Part shown: one piece after another, positions 1-8,539 of the stretch
How the letters are laid out: the number at the start of each line of letters is the position of its first letter
Position numbering within the stretch: the first letter of the stretch is position 1
DNA from: Cristatella mucedo
Lineage: Eukaryota > Bryozoa > Phylactolaemata > Cristatellidae
Assembly: GCA_009760855.2 (NCBI GenBank)
Contig: WPIO01000002.1
Location: forward strand, 15,483,001-15,547,000
Reading direction: 5' to 3'
Length of the DNA: 64,000 nucleotides
Made by a program: the position numbers and the translations under genes
Notes under the pieces: generated by a model
Told to the model about the DNA's origin: nothing
What the model saw: the letters and a program-made list of their open reading frames with translations, nothing else
Database searches by the model: none

Positions 1-1
1 T

Positions 2-841
2 ATGCTTGGATCAGATTCAGGATATAATAAAATTGGATTACGAAGAGTAGAATTTACTTATACAAATAAACTAATATTAAATATACTTAAAGATTATAAT
101 GATAAACTTTGGTTTAAGTGGTCAATGACTGATGTATCACCTGATTATATCACAATTGCTCCTGGTTATTATGATTCAAATAAAATAAGAGCAGCTCTAA
201 ATAGAGGACTATCAGATCCACAACCAAAAACTCTCGTTGCTCCAAATGGTTCAACAACGTCAACAGTTAGTGCATTTTATGATACTACTAAAAGAAATAG
301 TACAGGTATAAAATTTAGTGTTGATACAGATGATAGAATACTAATGCAAATAGTTGGTGATTCTGTTGTTCTACTTGGAAGAAATTCTAATGTTGCTGTG
401 AATTCAATTGGTGATACTCTTGGATCTAATTCTAATCAACAAGGAACATCTGATAGTTCACTAGTTGGTGGAGCACCATATGAAGCAATAGAAAAAGCAA
501 TGTACTTCGCAGGAATCTTTAAAGCATGGAATAAAATGGTATTACCAGACAATAAAGGAATAAGATGGATAAGTGTTGATTGTGATTTAGTTGATCCTTT
601 TAAGAATTATGTAGACAGGAGAAAAGGATATCTAGAACAATGTACTTATTTATATATTATAGATATTGATTATATTAATCCTGGTGATAAGGTTGATCTA
701 CATATTAATAATATATTATACTTACCAACGCGAGGAGATGTAGATGCAATAGGTAGTTTTAAAATAGGATTAAGTGATCAAAATGGAAATGCTGTTAAAA
801 TAATTAGTGATGTAGTTGCAACAATAGAAATTTCAAAGTAA
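2..841 (+). CDS. Putative penton-like minor capsid protein, 5' partial
   Basis: This is an open frame of 279 codons running from the window edge to a TAA at 839-841. The apparent first ATG is not the true start, because the element B homologue begins about 20 residues earlier and has ATT at this codon. Visible features are a YITIAPGYYDS segment early on, a Gly/Asn-rich middle and a KVDLHINNILYLP stretch near the end. They look like the beta-rich minor capsid proteins that precede the MCP in Polinton-like genomes. That role is inferred from position (directly before the small basic protein and MCP in A, B and C) and not from a diagnostic motif. No internal stop is visible, unlike the B copy, which has a TGA and a frameshift. 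Confidence 0.55.
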   Translation: MLGSDSGYNKIGLRRVEFTYTNKLILNILKDYNDKLWFKWSMTDVSPDYITIAPGYYDSNKIRAALNRGLSDPQPKTLVAPNGSTTSTVSAFYDTTKRNSTGIKFSVDTDDRILMQIVGDSVVLLGRNSNVAVNSIGDTLGSNSNQQGTSDSSLVGGAPYEAIEKAMYFAGIFKAWNKMVLPDNKGIRWISVDCDLVDPFKNYVDRRKGYLEQCTYLYIIDIDYINPGDKVDLHINNILYLPTRGDVDAIGSFKIGLSDQNGNAVKIISDVVATIEISK

Positions 842-850
842 TATAGAGCA
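841..850 (+). promoter_or_regulatory. ATATAGAGCA start-proximal motif
   Basis: ATATAGAGCA sits directly before the ATG at 851 and overlaps the upstream stop codon. The same ten bases precede the homologous gene in element B (32106-32115). It is one of many TATATAG-like motifs next to starts in these elements. Confidence 0.5.
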
Positions 851-1456
851 ATGGGTAGCTATGCAAGAGTTGGTCATAATAAGATTCGTGGTGGAAAATA
901 TCATGGATCTGGAGCAAAATTTGATAATGCCCTTGATATCTTTAATCAAGTTTTAGATACTACAAGTAAAGCTGTCGATGCAGGATTATCAATTGCAAAT
1001 AAAGGTAGTGAAATGCATCAAGCAAGAAAGCTTACTGAACTTCAAACTAAAAAAGAAAAGATAGATCAAGATTATGCTGTTAAACGTAGAGAGATGGATG
1101 ACAAACTTGAAGAAGAAAAAAGGAAGAAAGAACTTGAATATGAACTTGAGAAAAGAAAGAAAAGACGAAGATTATGATAGAAAGATGAAAGAAATGGATC
1201 TTAAACGAAAAGAAGTTATGCTTGAAAAGGTTACTAAGAAAAAATCTATAAAAGTATAAAGGCAAAGATAGAAGAAGATGAACCAGAAGTAGAAGACTAT
1301 TAGGAGACTGTTAAAGAGAATTATCCTAAAGCTTATAAAGAAATAGAGAAAGTAATTAACACTAAAGCAGCTGATCCTTCTCCTAGACTTGATGGATATG
1401 GAGGAAATATGAAACGAAAAATAGGAGCTGGATCATATATTCAAAGTAGAAAATAA
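851..1456 (+). pseudogene. Small basic coiled-coil protein, broken (element A)
   Basis: The first 108 codons are open (to 1177). They contain a Gly/His/Lys-rich N-terminus starting MGSYARVGHNKIRGG and a long charged helix rich in K, E and R. Homology with element B continues past this stop, through further stops, to a conserved tail with the motif KIGAGSY and a TAA at 1454-1456. The gene lies between the penton-like protein and the MCP in A, B and (as a remnant) C. A basic, glycine-tailed protein in this place could be a core or minor capsid protein such as the adenovirus pVII/pX type. That is inference from composition and position only. Confidence 0.5.
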
Positions 1457-1469
1457 TTTTTAGTTTTTT

Positions 1470-1483
1470 TATATAGAGAAGAA
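1470..1483 (+). promoter_or_regulatory. TATATAGAGAAGAA motif before MCP
   Basis: This motif follows a T-rich run and is directly before the MCP ATG at 1484. The same bases precede the MCP in element B (32742-32755). Confidence 0.55.
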
Positions 1484-2991
1484 ATGGCAAGTGCATCAAT
1501 CGATAGTACACTCGAACTTGGAGATCCTGAGTTTCCCAATTATAAAATTAAAGACTATCAATTCAGAGAGTTTTATCAAGTGAATGGAAATGAAACAGAT
1601 AGTATATCAAGTAAACTTGTCACTTTGATGGTACCTGGTGAACAACAAACATGTTATGTTCTATCTGATGGTTATCTTTTACTTGAAGGTCAATTACAAG
1701 TTCAAACTGCACCTGGTGGTAACTTTGGTACTCCTGCAAGAAATCTTTCTGTTGGACTTGTTAATAATGCCGGAGAATGGATGTTTAATAGTATGAGAAT
1801 TAGACTTGGTACAGAAGAGGCTGAAAGTCTTCCTCCTGCGCAAGGTGTTGGATCTGTTTCAACACTTATGGAACTTCTATGTTATCCAAATGACTGTAAT
1901 AGAACTGAAGGACTTGCAACTGGTTGGAAAAAGGATGAAGCATCTGGATTTGATTATATGTATACAGGTATTACTTCTTATGTTAATCCTAGTGCTGCTG
2001 GTGCAACAACTGCAAACATTGGATTTGTAGTTAGAAGAGGAATTATAAACAATATTGTTGATGAAGTTGGAAACTTTAGTACTGCTCTTCCTCTTGCTAG
2101 AATTTCTGGTTTTTGTGCAGATATGAATACAATTCTTTATAATATTCCATTTACTCTTGAAATGACAAGAGTTGGCGGATTTGATAAAAATGCTATAATG
2201 ACTGGTACGTCTGGTGCTACAAATTTTATGAAAACCAGAGATGCTGTTGTTGCTGCAGCAGATGGAACTTGGAATGCATTCAAAATTGCAATGACAAAAA
2301 TGCGTCTTGTTGTTCCATGTGTAGTTCCTAAGGAAAGTATTCAAAGAGCACTTGCAGATATCTCAAGTGAGAGATCAAAGAAATTAAGGTTGAATTACAG
2401 ACTTAGACGTTATGAAAACATTACTATTAGTTATTTTAATCAAGCAACTAAATTCACTAAAACTCTATCAGTACAAAATACAATTGATAAAGTTAGATGG
2501 TTGATCGTTGCAGCTCAAAATGTTAATAAATATGATGATTACACTGGTAATCCTTGTACTTACAATCATTGTGATATTAAAAGTGTTTCAGTATTAGCTA
2601 ATGGATATAAAAAATATCCTGCAGTTCCAAGATCTAGTCTACCAAAACTTGGAAAGTGTGCACAAGCATATGTGGATTTTACAACTTTCAGAAAACAATA
2701 TCTTGGCCTTAATGAAGTTACTGAGCCCGTTGGTATTAGTTATCCTGAGTAGTTAACATTTTATCCTATTCATGTAGTTGATTTCAATACAATGATGAGC
2801 CACTTGGACTAACTTCTAGACTTGATGTAACTGTTGAGTTCAATAGTGCTTTACCAACACCTAATCCTTCAACAATAGTGGTCCATTACTTGACCATAAG
2901 TGAGAATAGTGCTGAGCTTACTTCTAATGGAAGTGGCGCTAATTTCACTTGCACTAAAGGTAATATGGTGTATGATGGAAAAGATTTTTAA
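1484..2991 (+). pseudogene. MCP: Major capsid protein (double jelly-roll type), broken copy A
   Basis: The first 422 codons are open to a TAG at 2750-2752. A one-base deletion about 40 bases later puts the last ~70 codons in another frame, ending at TAA 2989-2991 in a YDGKDF motif shared with copy B. The protein aligns along its length with the B copy. Shared blocks include PGEQQTC, NSMR(I/V)RLGTEE, LPLARISGFCA, IPFTLEMTRVGG and VVPKESIQRALADISSERSKK. Size (about 500 residues), beta-rich composition and placement after penton and ATPase genes fit the Polinton/adintovirus MCP. Copy A keeps 36 N-terminal residues that copy B has lost. Identification as MCP rests on length, order and conservation; a structure prediction would settle it. 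Confidence 0.7.
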
Positions 2992-3014
2992 TAAAATTAT
3001 AATAACTAAATATA

Positions 3015-3727
3015 ATGCAAAAACAAGTTTTATTCAAGGGTCTGATGAGTGGAAGATATCCATGAGTTTAAATATAGGTGGATCAGAATTATATTCAGTT
3101 TTAGGAAATGATATGGTTTTTGGTTCACAAATTGATTGTGATATTGAATTAATTGCTAATAGAAAACTAAAAAAATATATTGCTAATTCTCAACCAATGA
3201 GATTTCCACAAATGTTATTTGGTAAGGTATTCGAGCCAATAGCGGCTAAATACTTAGAAATGAAATTAGATAGAACTATTGAAAATGCAAATGATTGCTT
3301 TACAGGTGATGGTGTTTATAGATATTCTCCAGATGGTATTATAGATGAAGATACATTAATTGAGATAAAGTGTTTGTGGTCTAGAAGTATAGTGGAAGAT
3401 TTTATTCCAAAACAATAATTGGCTCAATGTTTATTAGGATTACATGTACTAAAATTAAGTAGATGTTTTTATATTGAATTTGATGAATTTGAAATATGTG
3501 TACCTGGATTGAATTGTGATGATGTACCTAAAGATTATGTGGGTGCTGGTTCAGTAAGGATACCAACAAGTTATATTTTTGATATGCCGATTCACATTCC
3601 ATTATTTATGTTTTTGCTTAAAGATGAAAAATACTTTAATTTTGAGTTTGATATAATAAGTGATTATGGTCATTTTAACAATAAAAAAACTTTTGGTTAT
3701 GATATAAAATATTATATAAAAAAGTAG
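3015..3727 (+). pseudogene. YqaJ/lambda-exonuclease-like nuclease, broken copy A
   Basis: This is a PD-(D/E)XK nuclease of the viral recombinase type. Visible motifs are GSDEW near the start, FGKVFEPIAAKYLE (the conserved helix Glu), then YRYSPDG with the catalytic Asp and IEIKCLWSR with the E-x-K pair. An A lost just after the ATG shifts the first codons, and a TAA at 3416-3418 interrupts the middle. Frame 0 ends at TAG 3725-3727, exactly as in copy B. Such nucleases resect double-strand ends in phages and some large DNA viruses for strand-annealing recombination. The stop is preceded by A AAA AAG, described separately. Confidence 0.75.
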
Positions 3728-3855
3728 AAATACAAGTTGTTGAAGAAGAGGATTGTGGAAGATTCACAACGATTGTAGCAATAGTAAAAGAGATATTAGA
3801 TAGAAATAAAGTATTTATTAATGAATATATCGATAAACAACAAGTTTCACAGTAA
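3718..3855 (+). other. Candidate -1 frameshift site and downstream -1 ORF (copy A)
   Basis: A AAA AAG (3718-3724) is in the zero frame of the YqaJ gene and is followed at once by TAG. Slipping back one base opens a frame of 43 codons (3724-3855) that begins VEIQVVEEED and is acidic, then hydrophobic. The same heptamer, stop and -1 frame are kept in copy B. This could be a programmed frameshift, a separate overlapping ORF, or a shared ancestral indel. Confidence 0.4.
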
Positions 3856-3889
3856 TTATTTTAAACACTTAAAAAGTATTGTATAATAA

Positions 3890-4454
3890 ATGAATCAAGA
3901 AGTTGATACTTAGAGAGAGAGTTAACGAGTTGGCAGCACAAAATATCTTTACTGGAAAATTTGTCTGGAGAGTTGGTAGAAGAGGAACTGCAAAACCTGG
4001 AAGTGGAACAACAAGATCAGACGGTTATAGTCAAATATAAATTGATGGAAAAATATACATTGCTCATCAATTAGCATATTTGTTAGTGACAGGTAAATTT
4101 TCAATGTTTGAGTTAGATCACATTGATAACAATAAACTAGATAATTCTTTTGCTAATTTACGAGATGCAACACATTCTGAAAATATGATAAATAGAGGAA
4201 AGCAAAGAAATAATACCTCAAAATTTAGAGACGTTAGCTACAACAAGAGAAAGAATAAATATGAATCATATATTAAGATAAATAAACATAAACATCACAT
4301 CGGTCTATATGATTAGCCTATTGATGCTGCTGTTGTTAGAGATCGTGAAGCCATTCGTTTGCATTTAGATTATGCAAGACTAAATTTTACTTATACGCTA
4401 ACAGATGATAACAAAATTGTTAGATATTCTTATATAGATAATGTCCAAGTTTAG
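3890..4454 (+). pseudogene. HNH endonuclease with AP2-like C-terminus, broken
   Basis: The gene starts at the ATG at 3890 and is broken by TAG 3911-3913, TAA 4036-4038 and TAG 4314-4316. The HNH core is clear: H in IAHQLAY, then ELDHIDNNKLDN and NLRDATHSENMINR. It is followed by an AP2-like segment, KNKYESYIKINKHKHHIGLYD. A relative on the minus strand at 23847-24435 shares the N-terminus MNQ-E-D and RERVNEL and the same layout. The gene lies between YqaJ and the fibre and ends 14 bases inside the fibre gene. Copy B has no insert here, so the gene behaves like a mobile homing-type endonuclease. Confidence 0.75.
4431..4440 (+). promoter_or_regulatory. TATATAGATA motif before fibre gene
   Basis: The motif directly abuts the fibre ATG at 4441. 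The B copy has TATATAGAAA in the same place (35021-35030), even though the sequence further upstream differs because of the HNH insertion in A. Confidence 0.55.
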
Positions 4455-5298
4455 AGAGGAGGATTATGTTTCTAAAGTTAATGGGATGTTGCTCTCAGAT
4501 TTGAATGCAAATAATAATAGAATTACTAATTTATTAGATCCAATTAATGATAGTGATGTTGTCACAAAAAATTCTGCACATTCTAAATTTATCGTTAATG
4601 CAGGTACTGTGCTAAATATGTCTGGAAAAACAATTAATAATCTTAGAAATGGAGTAAATCCTACTGATGCAGTAAATATTTCACAAATAAATAATTATGT
4701 TAAGAAGACTGGCGATACAATGTTGTCTGATTTAAACATGAATAGTTATGCTATAACATCTTCCTATTGGAACTCTGGTAATACCAAACCAGTGGTATTA
4801 AATGATGATTTTTGTGTTACATATGGCGGCCTAAAGAGGGATGTATTATTGAAAGGATTTCCTTCAACAACTAATATTGATATGGGAGGATATTCAATAA
4901 ATAATGTTGCAAATCCTGTTAATCCTCTTGATGTTGCGACTTAATCTTATGTAGATAAAACAGTTAAAAAAATAATAGAAGTACTAGCTCTATCAATGGA
5001 TCTCAATGCAAAGAACTCAATACTAAATCTATCAACACCTTATTCATGGACAAACAAAACTGTTCCACCTATAATGATATTAAATGTTATGGATGTTGGA
5101 GCATCTAATTGTATGTTTCTAAAACCTACTACTGATACAACTGCAGTATCTGGAGATGTAAGAGCAATAAATACTTCTCCAACAGGTGTGGATTTAAAGT
5201 ATTATGTTTATTTTACAAGATTACCGACAGAGTATTACTTCATTGATACAACTGGAAAACTAAGAGTAAATATCTTGGTCAGTTATGTACCCACCTGA
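4441..5298 (+). pseudogene. Phage-like tail-fibre protein, one internal stop (copy A)
   Basis: There are 167 open codons, a TAA at 4942-4944, then the same frame continues to TGA at 5296-5298 (about 285 codons in all). The sequence is built from repeats of the type DLN-N-I-NL-PIN-DVVTK, including YSINNVANPVNPLDVAT. These are typical of trimeric phage tail fibres and of fibre-like proteins of Polinton-like viruses. The C-terminal part, with VSGDVRAI and YYVYFTRLPTEY, would be a globular head. The likely role is receptor attachment at the virion vertex. B and C have homologues in the same place. The single stop makes this copy non-functional unless read through. Confidence 0.65.
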
Positions 5299-5479
5299 AT
5301 GGTATAAATGGTATATTAAAACTATTGACTCCTTTAACTTTGTTGCTTTACGTTTACCTTTAAGAATAGGGAATAGTTTTAATATAGAACAACTAGCTTC
5401 ATTGTCTAAACAATGATGTAATAGAGTAGAGCAACATTGTTTTTTAAGTGTTTCTTAACTAATGAATATAATTTAGTTA
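5299..5479. other. AT-rich spacer after fibre gene
   Basis: No ORF is seen. The sequence aligns with 35892-36070 of element B and includes the shared text AGAGCAACATTGTTTTTT. It ends at the LINE insertion point. Confidence 0.6.
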
Positions 5480-6185
5480 ATAATATTAATAATAGTAAAT
5501 CACTTGATAAAGCGCCCTCAGAGAACTTAATCTCTCTCTAGGCGCTTTACATTTGCTGTAAAGTGAAATGCAATGGAATGGTAAGTAAAATCATGCTTGA
5601 AAAACAAACGAAATGAATAATATGGTTAGGGGTGACATGCACAGGGTCAGCATGCAAATGTGGTTAGTGGCAGCATGCACAGTGTCAGCACGCATAAGCA
5701 CATCAAGGACGAATCACAGGGACCCACTAAATGCTGTCTTAAATAGGTGTGTTTTTAGGTTCCTTTTAAATGTGGTCAGGTCAGGGGATGTTCTAACGCA
5801 GATCGGGAGGCAGTACCAGGCTTTGGGAGCATATGAACTAAATGCAAATGTCTCCAAAGGATTTAAGGTTTGTATGAGGTATTTGCAGACTGTTGGATTC
5901 CGAAAAGCGGGTGGTACGATGCTTGGCCTGATGGGGTAGTACATCTGAAAGATAGGCTGGAGCCATAGAATGAAGCGACCTAAAAGTGAGCGACAAAACC
6001 TTGAAGTCAATCCGTTTCTTGACTGGTAGCCAGTGCAGGTTGGCGAGAAGTGGAGTAATTGGCAACTGCGACGCTCACGACAGACAAGCCTAGCTGCAGA
6101 GTTTTGCACCAGCTGCAGTCGCCTGATCGCACATGCTGGTAGGCCAGTAAGCAGTGAGTTGCAGAAGTCGAGACGGGATGTCACG
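5480..6185 (-). mobile_element. 5'-truncated L2/CR1-like LINE inserted into element A
   Basis: The LINE reads on the minus strand. Its 3' end is at the left, with an ATT-rich tail and the hairpin AAGCGCC...GGCGCTTT. The right part (6184 down to 5714) encodes the C-terminal part of the reverse transcriptase, [20 protein letters not shown], with a frameshift near 6065. The insert is flanked by TTAGTTA at 5473-5479 and 6186-6192, a 7-bp target-site duplication. Element B shows the empty site near 36070. It is close to the LINE at 13.2-15.8 kb. Confidence 0.85.
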
Positions 6186-6208
6186 TTAGTTAGTCTCTCT
6201 TTCTTAAA

Positions 6209-6430
6209 TTAGTTAGTATTTATGTTACAGTAAGAACAAATTATAACTGCATCATTACGCATAAGACTAGAATCAAATTCTGTTTCATTCATATCTTTAT
6301 TACAGATATCACAACGTATTTCATATTTTCATTTTGGTCTCTTTTTTTCTTGATGACAGTTAGGATGTTTTCCTTCTAGATAATCAGTTTCATTAAATCT
6401 ATTTAAAAGTGTTTCGCAAAATATTTCCAT
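6209..6430 (-). pseudogene. Small two-zinc-motif protein (copy A)
   Basis: A 73-codon minus-strand gene starts at 6430 and ends with TAA at 6209-6211. One in-frame stop lies at codon 34. Zinc ligand motifs are HPNCH in the first half and RCDICNKD with ICSYCN in the second, giving C-x2-C pairs. The B copy (36090-36311) has the same length and layout, and its first half reads FCKTC, another pair. The gene is divergent from the integrase, with only ten bases between the two ATGs. A DNA-binding or regulatory role is inferred from the zinc motifs; no family is recognised. Confidence 0.6.
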
Positions 6431-6440
6431 TCTCTATAAA
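6431..6440. promoter_or_regulatory. Bidirectional start region, zinc protein / integrase
   Basis: The ten bases TCTCTATAAA lie between the minus-strand ATG (6430) and the plus-strand ATG (6441). Read on the minus strand they give TTTATAGAGA, the same type of motif seen before other genes. A single short spacer must serve both genes. Confidence 0.5.
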
Positions 6441-7314
6441 ATGTCGTTTTTAACTCTAAATGAAACAAAAAAAGAAGGTAAATTCAATCCTGACTCAGAT
6501 ATAAGTCAAATATTCAAACCAAGACCTAAGAAAATTCCACAAGGTTTCTGTAATATTGTTGAGCCTAATGAAAATCATCAAGCAGATATTGTATACATGC
6601 CTAATGATTCTGGATATAATTATGCACTTAGTGTTATTGATGTTGCTAGTAGATATAAAGATTCAATACCTCTTAAAACAAAGACTTCTAAAGAAGTAAC
6701 AAAAGCAATAATAGATATTAACAATAAAGGTCCTTTGAAGTGGCCAAAGAAAATGACAGTTGATCCAGGATCAGAGTTTAAAGGAGAGTTTGCTAAAGAA
6801 ATGAAAAAAGATGAAACACAAATGATTGAAGGTACTAGTAAAAAGAGTGTTGCATTAGTTGAAAGAAATAATAGAACAGTTGCTGAGAGAGCAATTATTG
6901 CTCAATATGAAAAAGAAATAGAAAGTAACAATAAAGGAGAATATACTAGAAACAGAGAGTGGATTGATAATTTATCAAGATTATTGATTATCTAAATAAT
7001 AGTGTTATGAAAGCAATAGGTGAAAAACCTGTTAAAGCGATAAAAAAAGAAAAGTTAAACTAAAGAAACCAAAATATCATAGAAAAGTAGGAGAACAAGA
7101 ACAGTTATTTGAACTTGGAACAACTGTTAGATATTTATTAGAACCAAGCGAAGGAGAAGATGAAAATAGAAGAAGAGCTACAGACCCAATATGGAGTTTA
7201 ACTAAACATACTACTGTTAGAATAATGGTATTGCAAGAACAAGCTGTTAGATATTGGGTAAATGATGTTAAGAGAAGTTTTGTTAGAGAGGAATTACAAG
7301 TGTCTAAGCCTTAG
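6441..7314 (+). pseudogene. INT: Polinton-type integrase (DDE/rve), frameshifted copy A
   Basis: ORF 6441-6995 starts MSFLTLNETKK and holds the retrovirus-type catalytic core. The first Asp is in HQADIVYMP, the following strand is VIDVASRY, the second Asp is in VDPGSEF, and the Glu is in LVERNNRTVAERA. A one-base deletion near 6975 and further damage break the C-terminal part. That part is still recognisable to TAG 7312-7314 and carries RSFVREEL, a C-terminal motif common in Polinton integrases. The protein would join element ends to host DNA. No N-terminal HHCC zinc motif is seen. The 3' end overlaps the convergent gene at 7304-7735 by about ten bases. Confidence 0.8.
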
Positions 7315-7735
7315 AAGAGTCTGGACTTTCTAATGGTTCAATTGATATTTCTTCGAATTCTACTTTAGTTACTTTATCATCACCTAATGCATCTACAATC
7401 TTTGAAACTAAGTTATGATTTGCTTGAAGAATAGATCTTTTCCTTCTATCAATTTGTGATACTGTACTATCTATTGAGATTATCATTGTTAATATTGCAC
7501 CTAATACCGTTACTACATGAGAAAGTTCCTCATGTTTTTGAATGTAAGTACTGGTTACTGTAATTGCAAGAGATGACAGGATACCTATAAATTTAAAAAC
7601 ATATTTAATACGTATTAGTTTTGTTAAGCAACCTTTAATTCTATCATTGTCTAAAAGTATTTGATTATACTTGGTTATTTGCGTATTTGATTCGAAGGTC
7701 TGACATTGTCCTATATTAATAATCAACTTCTTCAT
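7304..7735 (-). CDS. Two-TM membrane protein, unknown function (copy A)
   Basis: The ORF of 143 codons is on the minus strand. There is a basic N-terminal region, then two hydrophobic segments (FIGILSSLAITVTSTYI and VVTVLGAILTMIISI) separated by a short polar loop. A charged tail follows with DALGDDKVTKVEFEE, which resembles half of an EF-hand loop. The B copy (37209-37583) is clearly homologous. Its start MSDLQ corresponds to an ATG near 7708 here, in another frame, so the first residues of this ORF are probably the result of a frameshift. The small hydrophobic segments could act in membranes during virion exit or entry; this is not supported by a known family. Confidence 0.55.
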   Translation of the reverse strand: MKKLIINIGQCQTFESNTQITKYNQILLDNDRIKGCLTKLIRIKYVFKFIGILSSLAITVTSTYIQKHEELSHVVTVLGAILTMIISIDSTVSQIDRRKRSILQANHNLVSKIVDALGDDKVTKVEFEEISIEPLESPDSSKA

Positions 7736-8314
7736 GGATATATTTTGATCTCCTGTCGAATATCTTTGTATATTCTATTTCACTTGTGTAGAAATTTATC
7801 TTAAAACTAGAAAGAGCACTATCATTGGGAGTGAATTTTTTTAATGTATCAAATTGATCTCTTATCAATAAATGTGAATTTCGTTGTTTCTTATTTAATA
7901 CTTTATTAGGTGTATAAGCACCTTTTTATTCCAAAATCTCCATAATCGCTATCTAAAGTAAATCCAAAACAAAGAAATATTCCTCCATTAGTTTCATAAT
8001 GTAATCTAAAAAACTAGCAAATAATGTTTCTACATCTTTATAAGAGTGAGAAGCAGATTTTATTGTGTGAGTAAAGCAATCCTCAGCATGTGATACAGAA
8101 AAATTATCTTCCTTTAATATAGGTAATTCTTTGATATTTTTATTAATGTATTTATATCACCACAAGAAACAGGAACACGAGATGAATTGCCATAATTTTT
8201 AGTAAAAGTTGGCTTTCTTCTAAACTTCTCTTCATATCATTTCGTTATTCTTTTTGCATGATCGCTAAATTATTCACCCTTCCATCGCATAAAGTAGTCT
8301 ATGTTTTGATCCAT
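7736..8314 (-). pseudogene. Unknown element protein, decayed
   Basis: The minus-strand gene starts MDQNIDYFMRWKGE at 8314 under a TATATA motif, then runs through several stops and frame changes. Recognisable pieces include RVPVSCGDINTL and HAEDCFTHTIKSASHSYKDVETLF. The region just before the two-TM gene in element B holds a different protein, so the accessory gene differs between copies. No family is recognised. Confidence 0.4.
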
Positions 8315-8360
8315 ATATAAAGATAGAAAAATTTGTTTAATTGGAAAAACTTATACGTCT

Positions 8361-8539
8361 GAGTAGATGTAAAATGAATGATAGGGAAACTAGGGACTTG
8401 AGAGATGATGGCAGACATTAAATAAATCGACGAAGATAATAATCGAACGAAGTGAGATTATTATCTTAGGATGATTTATTTAATTGATGACGTCATCGAT
8501 CGAGCCCTAGGCTACATGCCATTCATTTTATATCTACTC
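8361..8539. repeat. Imperfect 179-bp inverted repeat (foldback) at the element A edge
   Basis: The left arm starts GAGTAGATGTAAAATGAATG and the right arm is its near complement, ending CATTCATTTTATATCTACTC. Both arms keep TTAAATAAATC and the inner stem AAGATAATAATC, around a loop GAACGAAGTGA. It looks like a foldback/MITE or a terminal hairpin. It begins about 20 bases beyond the last coding similarity of element A. Confidence 0.7.

Larger units (their letters stand above)
1..8340 (+). mobile_element. Element A: Polinton/adintovirus-like integrated element, left end outside window
   Basis: This AT-rich block holds capsid, YqaJ, HNH, fibre, integrase and accessory genes, most on the plus strand. 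Its gene order and much of its sequence match element B at 31.2-38.2 kb. The left part is cut by the window edge. The right limit is inferred from the end of homologous coding sequence near 8.34 kb, next to a foldback repeat. A LINE fragment at 5480-6185 is a later insertion. Almost every gene has stops or frameshifts, so the copy is a relic. Confidence 0.85.

Noticed and set aside
1877-2344. 155-codon minus-strand ORF within the MCP
   Set aside because: Ser/Asn/Cys-rich shadow of the MCP coding strand.
3015-5298. Bacterial or phage contamination suggested by YqaJ and tail-fibre genes
   Set aside because: The same genes sit beside Polinton-type integrase, MCP and ATPase, are pseudogenised, and carry animal LINE insertions with target duplications.
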